Assembly: GCA_016764015.1 (NCBI GenBank)
Contig: JAESSR010000173.1
Coordinates: forward strand, 1 to 10,702
DNA length: 10,702 bases
Direction of reading: 5' to 3'
From: Phycisphaerales bacterium
GTDB taxonomy: Bacteria; Planctomycetota; Phycisphaerae; Phycisphaerales; UBA1924
Positions 1 to 5,982 of this stretch are shown here, in pieces (positions within the stretch are counted from its first letter, which is position 1; each line of letters starts with the position of its first letter). Made by a program: the position numbers and the translations under genes. A model generated the notes under the pieces. That model was not told the origin of the DNA, did no database searches, and saw only the letters and a program-made list of their open reading frames with translations.

Positions 1-396
1 GCGATGACCCGCGAGCGTATCCTCTGCTGGGCTGCGAAGAAAACCATCTTCATGGTCCATGCGAACAAAGTCTCATCGACACAAATCGGCAACGACACCC
101 CGCTCCCGATTGCAGTCATGGCGTTCGGGTTGGTCTCGACCCGTAAAGCACTCCGCCACATCGGAATCAACGGCGTCATCCGCCAAGACATGAACGGGCA
201 ACTCTTCATCACCGACAACGGCAACCTGGTGCTTGACGCCACCCTCAACGGCTCAGAATCCCTCCCCCAACTCGCCAAGGAACTCAACGATATCCCCGGA
301 GTCATCGACCACGGCCTATTCATCGACGAAGCCGACACCATCCTCATCGAAAACGAAGCCGGCGAAATCGAAGTGCTTAATCGCTCCAGCCGCTAG
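1..396 (+). CDS. rpiA: Ribose-5-phosphate isomerase A, C-terminal part (cut by window edge)
   Basis: RpiA interconverts ribose 5-phosphate and ribulose 5-phosphate in the non-oxidative pentose phosphate pathway, in the cytoplasm. The reading frame is open from base 1 and stops with TAG at 394-396, so only the last 131 codons are present. The visible part lines up with the C-terminal half of RpiA: AMTRERI matches the family's A-L-T-R-E-K-I segment, then come the LPIAVMAFG strand (family LPVEV-like), the TDNGN signature near residues 70-74 of the visible part, and the closing [10 protein letters not shown] motif. The GADE and K catalytic region lies upstream and cannot be checked. The ATG at base 4 is an internal methionine, not the start. 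The usual ADESK-like segment reads VHANK here, a modest divergence. A hairpin with a T-run follows the stop. Confidence 0.93.
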   Translation, partial: AMTRERILCWAAKKTIFMVHANKVSSTQIGNDTPLPIAVMAFGLVSTRKALRHIGINGVIRQDMNGQLFITDNGNLVLDATLNGSESLPQLAKELNDIPGVIDHGLFIDEADTILIENEAGEIEVLNRSSR

Positions 397-427
397 TTTT
401 CTCTTCTCTTCCAACTCTGTATTCAAC

Positions 428-456
428 GAGCCGCGACCGTAAGGAAGCGGTTTTTT
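428..456 (+). terminator. Probable intrinsic terminator of rpiA
   Basis: Thirty bases after the rpiA stop the sequence GCCGC...GCGGT can pair around a 12-base loop (or, alternatively, ACCG with CGGT), followed directly by six T's at 451-456. The stem is short (4-5 bp) but the T-run and the position fit a Rho-independent terminator. The core CCGCGACCGTAAGGAAGCGG also looks like a dispersed palindromic repeat core, so it may be a repeat acting as terminator. Confidence 0.6.
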
Positions 457-463
457 CATATCT

Positions 464-549
464 GGGTGCCATGCTGGTGGCGTCCTCGGCACTTGCATGT
501 CTTATCGAGCACCAAAGACCTGCACATGCTCCGCATGAACAGGGCACCC
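464..549 (+). repeat. Short element with inverted ends in the rpiA-DUF255 spacer
   Basis: GGGTGCC at 464-470 is the exact reverse complement of GGCACCC at 543-549. The match extends inward with one mismatch (GGGTGCCATG against GGGTGCCCTG read from the other strand). Inside are two copies of CATGCT (470-475 and 525-530) and two of GCATG (495-499 and 533-537), allowing inner pairing. No gene is visible in 397-575. The element looks like a small non-coding palindromic unit of the REP or mini-element kind. Family membership cannot be judged from one copy. Confidence 0.4.
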
Positions 550-575
550 GACTTTACTTCAACCTACAATCTACA

Positions 576-2951
576 ATGACCACCACTCAACAGCCTACTC
601 ACACCAACGCCCTCGCTAACGAGACCTCCCCCTATCTCCTCCAGCATGCGCACAATCCTGTCGACTGGCATCCTTGGGGCGACGAAGCCTTCGCCGAAGC
701 ACGCGAACGCAACATCCCTGTCTTCCTCTCCATCGGCTACTCCACCTGCTACTGGTGCCATGTCATGGAGCGCGAATCTTTCGAGAATGAAGAAATCGCC
801 AAGATCATGAATGAGCACTTCGTGTGCATCAAGGTCGACCGTGAAGAGCGCCCGGACATTGATGACATCTACATGGCCGCAACAACAATCTTCTCGGGCT
901 CGGGCGGGTGGCCGATGTCTGTGTTCCTTGAGCCAAAATCCCGCAAACCCTTCTACGCCGGCACCTACTTCCCCGCCGAGCCCGCCTACGGGCGGCCATC
1001 ATTCCCGCAACTCCTCGAAGGCTTATCCGATGCGTGGAAAAATCAGAACGCACAAGTCCTCGAACAAGCCGAGTCGATAGCGGCTGCGGTGATCGAGCAG
1101 GTTGCATCCGCCAATCAACAACCCGTTGCGGTCGGTCAAGCTCAACTATCGAGCGCAACCTCCGCACTCCTCCAACGCTTCGATAAAACCAATGGCGGGT
1201 TCGGCGGCTCACCAAAGTTTCCCCAGCCCGTGTTCCTTGAATACCTCCTCGACTTCCGTCAACACACCGACGATGGCACACGCGATGCGATCGACAAAGC
1301 GATCAAAGTCACGCTCGATGCCATGGCCAAAGGCGGGATCAACGATCAGATCGGCGGCGGGTTTCATCGGTATTCCACCGATGCGCTTTGGACAGTGCCT
1401 CACTTTGAGAAAATGCTCTACGATAATGCCCAACTCGCGAATGTATATGCACGGGCTGCGTCGATCTATCAGGATAGCTATTACGCACGCACCGCTCGGC
1501 TCACGCTGGATTACTGCCTGCGAGAAATGACCGATCAATCCGAACCGGGTGCGACGGGTTTCTTTAGTGCTCAAGACGCCGAGGTGGATGGCAAAGAAGG
1601 GCTCAACTACCTTTGGATTCCTGAAGAAATCAACGAGGTCTTTGGCGAAGGCTCCAAAGATGCCAAGTTCATTTTGGATATCTACGGCCTCGACAACGGC
1701 ACCAACTTCCAAGACCCGCATCACAAAGACGAGCCGCCACGCAATGTGCTTCGGCTCGAGGAGCGGCTCGATGTGCTTGCCAAGCGATCAGCACTCTCTG
1801 AGAACGAGTTCTATGCGAAAGTTGATGAGCTCAACGCAAAGCTGTATGCTGTGCGTGAGCAACGCAAGCAGCCTCGGCTTGATGACAAAGTGCTCACGGC
1901 GTGGAACGGTTTGTTGGTATCCGCATTGGTCGAAGCCGGCGAAACGCTTGATGAACCAAAGTACATCGAGGCTGCGCAGCATGCGGCGGACTTTATTCTC
2001 GAACATATGCGATCGAAAGATGGGCAGTTGCTCCGTGCCTACCGAGCCAATGTCGCCAAGGTGCCTGCCGTCCTTGAAGACTACGCCATGCTCATTGCAG
2101 GCATGATCAAGCTCCACCAAGCTCCGCTCGCTCGCAACCAAACGACGATTGAAATGATTCTTGAGTTGGCCGATCAGGCTCATAAACTCTTTGCTGACGA
2201 AACCGGTTCGTACTACGTTACAAGAGCAAATCAGTCCGATCTGTTTGTCCGCACCCGATCGTATCATGACGGCGCTGTCCCATCGGCCATCGGTATTATG
2301 CTTCATAACTTGTTCAACATCGCAAGTTTGGTCAATGCCAGCGAATCCGATGCGATCAAGTACCGCACCCGTGCGGCCAAACTCCTTGAATCCATCTCGC
2401 CTTCGCTCGCTTCGCATCCGATGTCTTCGATCAACTCTGCCCGTGCGATGATTCATATGCTCGAACAAGAAGATGACTACGCGGGCATCTACACATTTGC
2501 GGGCAGTGGGGAAGTTATTGAATCCAAGCCGACCAATAACTCGCGTGTTCAGGTGCTCGTTTCTACAGAATCGATTACGGTGACGGATGAAGAGCCCGCG
2601 TCTTTCAAGATCGCGATTGAGATCGAAGAAGGTTATCACATCGTCGCCGCCGAGCCCGGCGATTCCGATGCAGCGAAACTTCTCTTGCCTTTGCGTGTTG
2701 GGCTGACCAAAGGGCAGGGTGTTGCCGTCTATGCGGACTACCCAGAAGGACACGAATACGGGCTCGATTCCGTCGGCACATTCAATATCAACTCCGGTCG
2801 CATCGAGTTCGATGTCATGATCGAAAAAGCCCCCGGCGTAGGTCCTACGCCAGGGGCTCCGGTAATAGGTGTCTCGTTCCAAGCCTGCAACGACTCAACT
2901 TGCCAAGCTCCGCAAACTGTCGAGCTCGATATTGAAATCGTGATCGACTAA
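576..2951 (+). CDS. DUF255 (YyaL/SPATA20-type) thioredoxin-like protein with C-terminal DsbD-alpha-like domain
   Basis: The 791-residue product begins with the hallmark of the DUF255 family: [21 protein letters not shown] at residues 11-31, then a thioredoxin-like fold with CYWC (Cys58, Cys61), [10 protein letters not shown], and [11 protein letters not shown] leading to GTYFP near 129-133. The middle (about 190-640) is the (alpha/alpha)-barrel half shared with N-acylglucosamine epimerase-like proteins, with [41 protein letters not shown] and [12 protein letters not shown]. The family's biochemical role is not settled; redox or sugar-related functions have been suggested. Relatives are usually about 680 residues. 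The extra 145 or so residues (about 645-791) resemble the N-terminal alpha domain of DsbD and end in [12 protein letters not shown], a CX4C pair at Cys771/Cys776. No signal peptide is seen. ATG 576 is preferred over ATG 471 because 471 lies in the non-coding inverted-repeat element and the family begins close to residue 10 of the 576 product. No clear Shine-Dalgarno is present. It converges on the zinc-ribbon gene with a 15-base gap. Confidence 0.9.
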   Translation: MTTTQQPTHTNALANETSPYLLQHAHNPVDWHPWGDEAFAEARERNIPVFLSIGYSTCYWCHVMERESFENEEIAKIMNEHFVCIKVDREERPDIDDIYMAATTIFSGSGGWPMSVFLEPKSRKPFYAGTYFPAEPAYGRPSFPQLLEGLSDAWKNQNAQVLEQAESIAAAVIEQVASANQQPVAVGQAQLSSATSALLQRFDKTNGGFGGSPKFPQPVFLEYLLDFRQHTDDGTRDAIDKAIKVTLDAMAKGGINDQIGGGFHRYSTDALWTVPHFEKMLYDNAQLANVYARAASIYQDSYYARTARLTLDYCLREMTDQSEPGATGFFSAQDAEVDGKEGLNYLWIPEEINEVFGEGSKDAKFILDIYGLDNGTNFQDPHHKDEPPRNVLRLEERLDVLAKRSALSENEFYAKVDELNAKLYAVREQRKQPRLDDKVLTAWNGLLVSALVEAGETLDEPKYIEAAQHAADFILEHMRSKDGQLLRAYRANVAKVPAVLEDYAMLIAGMIKLHQAPLARNQTTIEMILELADQAHKLFADETGSYYVTRANQSDLFVRTRSYHDGAVPSAIGIMLHNLFNIASLVNASESDAIKYRTRAAKLLESISPSLASHPMSSINSARAMIHMLEQEDDYAGIYTFAGSGEVIESKPTNNSRVQVLVSTESITVTDEEPASFKIAIEIEEGYHIVAAEPGDSDAAKLLLPLRVGLTKGQGVAVYADYPEGHEYGLDSVGTFNINSGRIEFDVMIEKAPGVGPTPGAPVIGVSFQACNDSTCQAPQTVELDIEIVID
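2824..2858 (-). terminator. Strong hairpin plus T-run inside the DUF255 gene; likely terminator for the convergent minus-strand gene
   Basis: Bases 2828-2858 form a near-perfect palindrome: GGCGTAGG (2835-2842), T, CCTACGCC (2844-2851), extended by AGCCCC/GGGGCT with one C/A mismatch. On the minus strand the stem is followed by TTTTT (2828-2824), the classic intrinsic terminator layout. On the plus strand no T-run follows. It lies about 110 bases past the stop of the minus-strand zinc-ribbon gene, and no better terminator exists between the two convergent genes. It codes for residues 751-761 of the DUF255 protein (around PGVGPTPGA). Confidence 0.7.
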
Positions 2952-2966
2952 TCCATCAGCAGACGA

Positions 2967-4259
2967 TTATTCGCCGTAGCCAATCTTATACGCTGCTCCC
3001 ATCGCCAAAGCCAAGAAGAGCAGGTCGAGCGGGTGCATAAAGCTTTGGATGAACGAGTCCTGAGTAAACGAGTCTGTCACAGATTTTCTGATTCCATTCA
3101 TGGAATCCATGATTTGAGTCCTGTGATCAATCTGTTCATCGGCACTCATTGCTTCCCAGCGTTCAATGGTCTGAGTTTGAATTAGTTCCGGATAATCATC
3201 GGGCCATTCGGCTCCTTGCATAGCAAGGTTTGGATTGGGCCAATTGATTGTTTCACCATTCTCAATCCGGGCTTCAAGCACCATGTCTGCCATTGCTGTG
3301 AGTGCCCATTCTTCATCAATATCCCGGTAAGAAAAATCAGATTCCACACGCTCGGCAACACCTTTTCGGAATGCAACGCGCTCTGCGTCATTGAGTGATT
3401 CCCACTTTGCATTGACTTCATCCTGGGTTGATGTTGGGTAATCATCTGGCCACATTGCCGATTCAACAAACAACATTGGGTTGTCCCATTCAATCGTTTC
3501 ACCGTTGTCAATGCGTTCTTGACATACTTCATCGACCAATCCAGAGAGGACCCATTGGTCATCAATGTCGCTGAGCACGAATCCATCGACGAACGATGAG
3601 CCTGCGAAGTTGTCTTGGACAAACATATACGAAGCGCTGTACTTGCCACCAGCGATTGATGCGACCGCGACGATCGCCGCCATCACACCAACGACCATTC
3701 CCCCGCCGGTGGTTTCTGAGCCGCCGCCGAGCTGAGCGCCGATGCCGACAAGGACGCCGACACCGATGGCAACATATCCGATTTCATAGCCTGTGAAGTA
3801 GGCGATCGCCCCCCAGATCGTTGCGCCGAGAACGCCGCCGATGACCGCGCCGACAAACGCAAGTGTTGGGCCTGCTGCCAACCCGCCCACAGCAGCCGCT
3901 CCACCGAGAGCACTCGCACCAGCACCGGAAGTGGCTCTGCTCTCACTGCTCTTGGTGCCCACGCGCTGTCCCGAGTTGCGGTTGAACCCACAGGTCATGC
4001 AGACGATTGATTCATCATCCATTGGCACGCCACAACCTGGGCAAGAGTTCGAGCTGCCGAGCATATTGTCATCGGTGATGCCCTCAAGCAGGTCGTAGGC
4101 GCCGCCGTTGGATGCGGGGGCAGGCTTGGGCGTGCTTATCTGTTCTTGCTTCGCTTTGATGCAAGCCCGATGAGCGTATTGCCCTTTGTCGTTCTTGATC
4201 CGAGCTTGTCCTGCGCAGCTCTTGCCGCACACGGTGCAAATCTTGTCGCCGTCACCCAT
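2967..4259 (-). CDS. Membrane protein with two zinc-binding motifs and a tandem 82-residue repeat, function unknown
   Basis: I do not recognise a characterised homologue. The 430-residue product (numbered from ATG 4259) has, in order: a Cys/His cluster CTVCGKSC...HRAC (Cys8, Cys11, Cys15, His30, Cys33); a zinc ribbon CPGC...CMTC (Cys73, Cys76, Cys87, Cys90); a Ser/Gly/Ala-rich linker; three hydrophobic glycine-rich segments at about 124-155, 157-178 and 187-205, including GYEIGYVAIGVG; a soluble part made of two gapless 82-residue repeats (about 231-312 and 313-387); and a final hydrophobic segment near 409-425. Zinc-ribbon plus glycine-rich membrane segments is a layout I associate with planctomycete hypothetical proteins, from memory. 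The start is ATG 4259 because GGAGA at 4266-4270 lies 6 bases upstream; the in-frame GTG at 4262 would leave only 3. It follows floA on the same strand, separated by a terminator and a candidate promoter, so a role near the FloA/NfeD membrane system is only an inference. Confidence 0.82.
   Translation of the reverse strand: MGDGDKICTVCGKSCAGQARIKNDKGQYAHRACIKAKQEQISTPKPAPASNGGAYDLLEGITDDNMLGSSNSCPGCGVPMDDESIVCMTCGFNRNSGQRVGTKSSESRATSGAGASALGGAAAVGGLAAGPTLAFVGAVIGGVLGATIWGAIAYFTGYEIGYVAIGVGVLVGIGAQLGGGSETTGGGMVVGVMAAIVAVASIAGGKYSASYMFVQDNFAGSSFVDGFVLSDIDDQWVLSGLVDEVCQERIDNGETIEWDNPMLFVESAMWPDDYPTSTQDEVNAKWESLNDAERVAFRKGVAERVESDFSYRDIDEEWALTAMADMVLEARIENGETINWPNPNLAMQGAEWPDDYPELIQTQTIERWEAMSADEQIDHRTQIMDSMNGIRKSVTDSFTQDSFIQSFMHPLDLLFLALAMGAAYKIGYGE
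3099..3569 (-). repeat. Tandem 82-residue (246-base period) repeat within the zinc-ribbon membrane protein
   Basis: Residues from 231 and from 313 align without gaps at an offset of exactly 82. Shared anchors are DID, W at position 6, D-x-V, RI-x-NGETI-x-W-x-NP, A-x-WPDDYP, Q, WE and E. By hand I count about 30 identities over the first 68 aligned positions. The DNA copies are diverged, so this is an old internal duplication. The second unit ends near the final hydrophobic segment. Confidence 0.85.
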
Positions 4260-4265
4260 CACATG

Positions 4266-4270
4266 TCTCC
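4266..4270 (-). promoter_or_regulatory. Ribosome binding site deciding the start of the zinc-ribbon gene
   Basis: GGAGA on the minus strand is 6 bases before ATG 4259 and only 3 before the alternative GTG 4262, favouring the ATG. Confidence 0.6.
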
Positions 4271-4305
4271 AACAATCGTTATCAATGATTCGGTTTGTAG
4301 TAAGT

Positions 4306-4333
4306 TAAAAAAAGCATCGCACTCGGCGATGCT
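4306..4333 (-). terminator. Intrinsic terminator downstream of floA
   Basis: On the minus strand AGCATCGC, loop CGAGT, GCGATGCT forms a perfect 8-bp stem (4313-4320 with 4326-4333) followed by seven T's (4312-4306). It lies 60 bases beyond the floA stop and about 47 bases before the start of the zinc-ribbon gene. It also falls at the predicted transcription start of the promoter at 4341-4368, so it could act as a leader hairpin for the downstream gene. Confidence 0.8.
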
Positions 4334-4340
4334 CATTGTA

Positions 4341-4368
4341 AGTATACAAGGCTCTGATGGGAACACAA
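4341..4368 (-). promoter_or_regulatory. Candidate promoter for the zinc-ribbon membrane protein gene
   Basis: Minus strand: -35 TTGTGT (4368-4363), 16-base spacer, -10 TATACT (4346-4341). The -10 lies in a small palindrome TTGTAAGTATACAA (4336-4349), and the same TGTATACTTA decamer recurs upstream of floA. Transcription would start near 4334, at the edge of the terminator hairpin. The -35 match is only partial. Confidence 0.4.
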
Positions 4369-4392
4369 GCCCAAAGGTCGAGCGTGCGGCTC

Positions 4393-5382
4393 CTATTTTT
4401 CATCATCCGCGATAGAGTTTCGCATAGAGGTGTCCGCGTTGATGTTTTTCATGCGGTAATGATCCATAATCCCCAGATTTCCGCTTCGGAAGGACTCGGA
4501 GATTGCCTTTGGGATATCGGCTTCTGCCAGCACGACCAACGCCCGGTTCTTCTGCTCCTCAGCCTTGAACTCTTGTGCCTGCGCGACGGCCATCGCTCGG
4601 CGTTCTTCAGCGCGAGCCTGAGCAACCTTGGTGTCAGCCTGTGCTTGATCTTCCATCAGCTTCGCGCCGATGTTCACGCCGACATCAATGTCAGCGATGT
4701 CGATGGAAAGGATTTCGTACGCTGTCCCTGAATCGAGCCCGCGAGCGAGCACCGCTTTGGAAATCGCATCCGGGTTTTCAAGTACAGATTTATGCGTTTC
4801 TGCGGAACCAATGCTTGAAACGATGCCTTCGCCAACACGCGCGACAATTGTTTCCTCTGTTGCACCACCGATAAGCCGAGACAGGTTTGTACGAACCGTC
4901 ACCCGAGCGCGAGCTTTGAGCTGGATTCCGTCTTTGGCGACCGCATCAATGGTTTGTCGACCGAGTTGTGGGTCAGGACAATCAATCACCTTTGGGTTCA
5001 CCGAAGTGTTGACCGCATCGAGGATATCACGCCCGGCGAGGTCAATCGCGGTTCCGATACCCCATTGGAGTTCGATGCTCGCGTTGGCAGCAGCGATCAA
5101 CGCGGAGACCACATTGCCTACATTGCCGCCGGCGAGGTAATGGTTTTCGAGTTGGTCGGTTTCAACCGTGACGATCCCGGCTTTGACCAATCGAATCTTG
5201 TTGTTGACAATAATCGAAGGGTTCACCTTTCGCAATCGCATCGCGATGATCGAAGGCAGGCTCACGCCGGCTTTGGACATGACCGCTTGGAACCACAGAT
5301 TGAAGAAGTTGAAGAGCACCGCGAAGGCAATCAAAAGTACAATCGAAGCAACGACAATGATGGTGATGATGAGTGGGTTCAT
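4393..5382 (-). CDS. floA: FloA flotillin-like SPFH protein (YqfA/UPF0365 family)
   Basis: FloA proteins are membrane-anchored scaffolds that assemble into mobile foci and organise membrane microdomains. The 329-residue product matches the family's usual length of about 330. It has an N-terminal hydrophobic anchor (residues 3-28), an SPFH/PHB domain around 60-240 ([93 protein letters not shown]), an Ala/Glu/Gln-rich helical stretch (about 240-285; [25 protein letters not shown]) and the conserved tail [24 protein letters not shown]. The start ATG 5382 has an excellent Shine-Dalgarno AAGGAGA at 5394-5388. It lies 96 bases after the short NfeD gene on the same strand, in the NfeD-FloA pairing known from Bacillus and many other bacteria. 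A terminator follows at 4306-4333. Confidence 0.96.
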   Translation of the reverse strand: MNPLIITIIVVASIVLLIAFAVLFNFFNLWFQAVMSKAGVSLPSIIAMRLRKVNPSIIVNNKIRLVKAGIVTVETDQLENHYLAGGNVGNVVSALIAAANASIELQWGIGTAIDLAGRDILDAVNTSVNPKVIDCPDPQLGRQTIDAVAKDGIQLKARARVTVRTNLSRLIGGATEETIVARVGEGIVSSIGSAETHKSVLENPDAISKAVLARGLDSGTAYEILSIDIADIDVGVNIGAKLMEDQAQADTKVAQARAEERRAMAVAQAQEFKAEEQKNRALVVLAEADIPKAISESFRSGNLGIMDHYRMKNINADTSMRNSIADDEK

Positions 5383-5387
5383 CTATT

Positions 5388-5394
5388 TCTCCTT
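5388..5394 (-). promoter_or_regulatory. Strong ribosome binding site of floA
   Basis: AAGGAGA on the minus strand ends 5 bases before ATG 5382. It is the strongest Shine-Dalgarno in the window; most other genes here have weak ones or none. Confidence 0.8.
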
Positions 5395-5449
5395 CAAAGA
5401 GCAAGGTCAGCAATCGAGCATTCAATGGATTTGAAACGAATCGATTTGC

Positions 5450-5468
5450 TTGTGCTAAGTATACACAA
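5450..5468 (-). promoter_or_regulatory. Possible internal promoter and operator before floA
   Basis: In the 96-base spacer between the short NfeD gene and floA, TATACT on the minus strand (5463-5458) could be a -10 box. It is enclosed by inverted arms TTGTG (5450-5454) and CACAA (5464-5468). No good -35 is visible 16-17 bases upstream. The related palindrome at 4336-4349 surrounds the same TATACT before the next gene. Confidence 0.3.
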
Positions 5469-5478
5469 TCGACATCCG

Positions 5479-5982
5479 TCATGCGTCGAATCGGCGTACC
5501 TCAATCGTCAAACCATCCACCTTGGTGATGCGGATGTGTTCTCCAAGATTGACAATCCCGCCGGTGGCAATCGCATCATGGCGGATTCCATCGATCACAA
5601 CCACGCCGCTGGGACGCATATCCGTCGCCGCCTCGCCTTCAAGACCGAGCAGATGATCTCGTTCTGATCTCTGTGCTTGGTTCGATTCAAACCGCTGCTG
5701 AGCGATCTCTTCGCCAGATCGTCCGAGCATCGATCTCCCCAGAGGCGTGCTCGGGAGCATCTTAATCGAAAACACAAAGATCATCGGCCCCAATATGGCC
5801 GCGCCGAGCAATCCAATAGAGCCCCAGATCGTCTCATATTTGAATAAATACACAATCCCGGCGATGGTGCTGATGACCGAACTAATCCCCAGAATCCCGC
5901 CCGAAGGCACAAATGATTCGAGCACGATCAAGAGCACTCCCAGACCCAAGAGCCCGATCCCGATGATCAAAAAACTATCCAT
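5479..5982 (-). CDS. Short NfeD-type membrane protein with C-terminal OB-fold
   Basis: The 167-residue product has three hydrophobic segments (about 4-24, 29-48, 52-72), starting with FLIIGIGLLGLGVLLIVLE and SGGILG, then a charged linker and the NfeD C-terminal OB-fold (about 110-165): LLGLEGEAATDMRPSGVVVIDG...GEHIRITKVDGLTIEV. This is the NfeD1a-like/short NfeD layout, lacking a protease domain. Such proteins are thought to partner SPFH proteins through the OB-fold, so FloA encoded next is the likely partner. Its ATG directly follows the TAA of the long NfeD gene (GCGTAAATGG), which suggests translational coupling and a shared transcript. Confidence 0.93.
   Translation of the reverse strand: MDSFLIIGIGLLGLGVLLIVLESFVPSGGILGISSVISTIAGIVYLFKYETIWGSIGLLGAAILGPMIFVFSIKMLPSTPLGRSMLGRSGEEIAQQRFESNQAQRSERDHLLGLEGEAATDMRPSGVVVIDGIRHDAIATGGIVNLGEHIRITKVDGLTIEVRRFDA

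Noticed and set aside
471..575. Upstream ATG at 471 as start of the DUF255 protein (35 extra residues)
   Set aside because: The extra residues lie in the inverted-repeat spacer, are not like a signal peptide, and the conserved family region starts at about residue 11 when ATG 576 is used.
1788..2882. Long open frame on the minus strand (364 codons) opposite the DUF255 gene
   Set aside because: It mirrors the codon pattern of the well-supported plus-strand gene, has no recognisable motif or start signal, and its composition (rich in Arg, His, Asp, Phe) is typical of an antisense shadow.
4306..4349. Riboswitch or structured RNA before the zinc-ribbon gene
   Set aside because: The space between the promoter candidate and the start codon is only about 75 bases and contains one simple hairpin with a T-run; no known riboswitch core was recognised.
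4954..5667. Open frame on the plus strand (237 codons) across floA and the short NfeD gene
   Set aside because: It crosses two confidently identified minus-strand genes and their spacer, and shows no domain.
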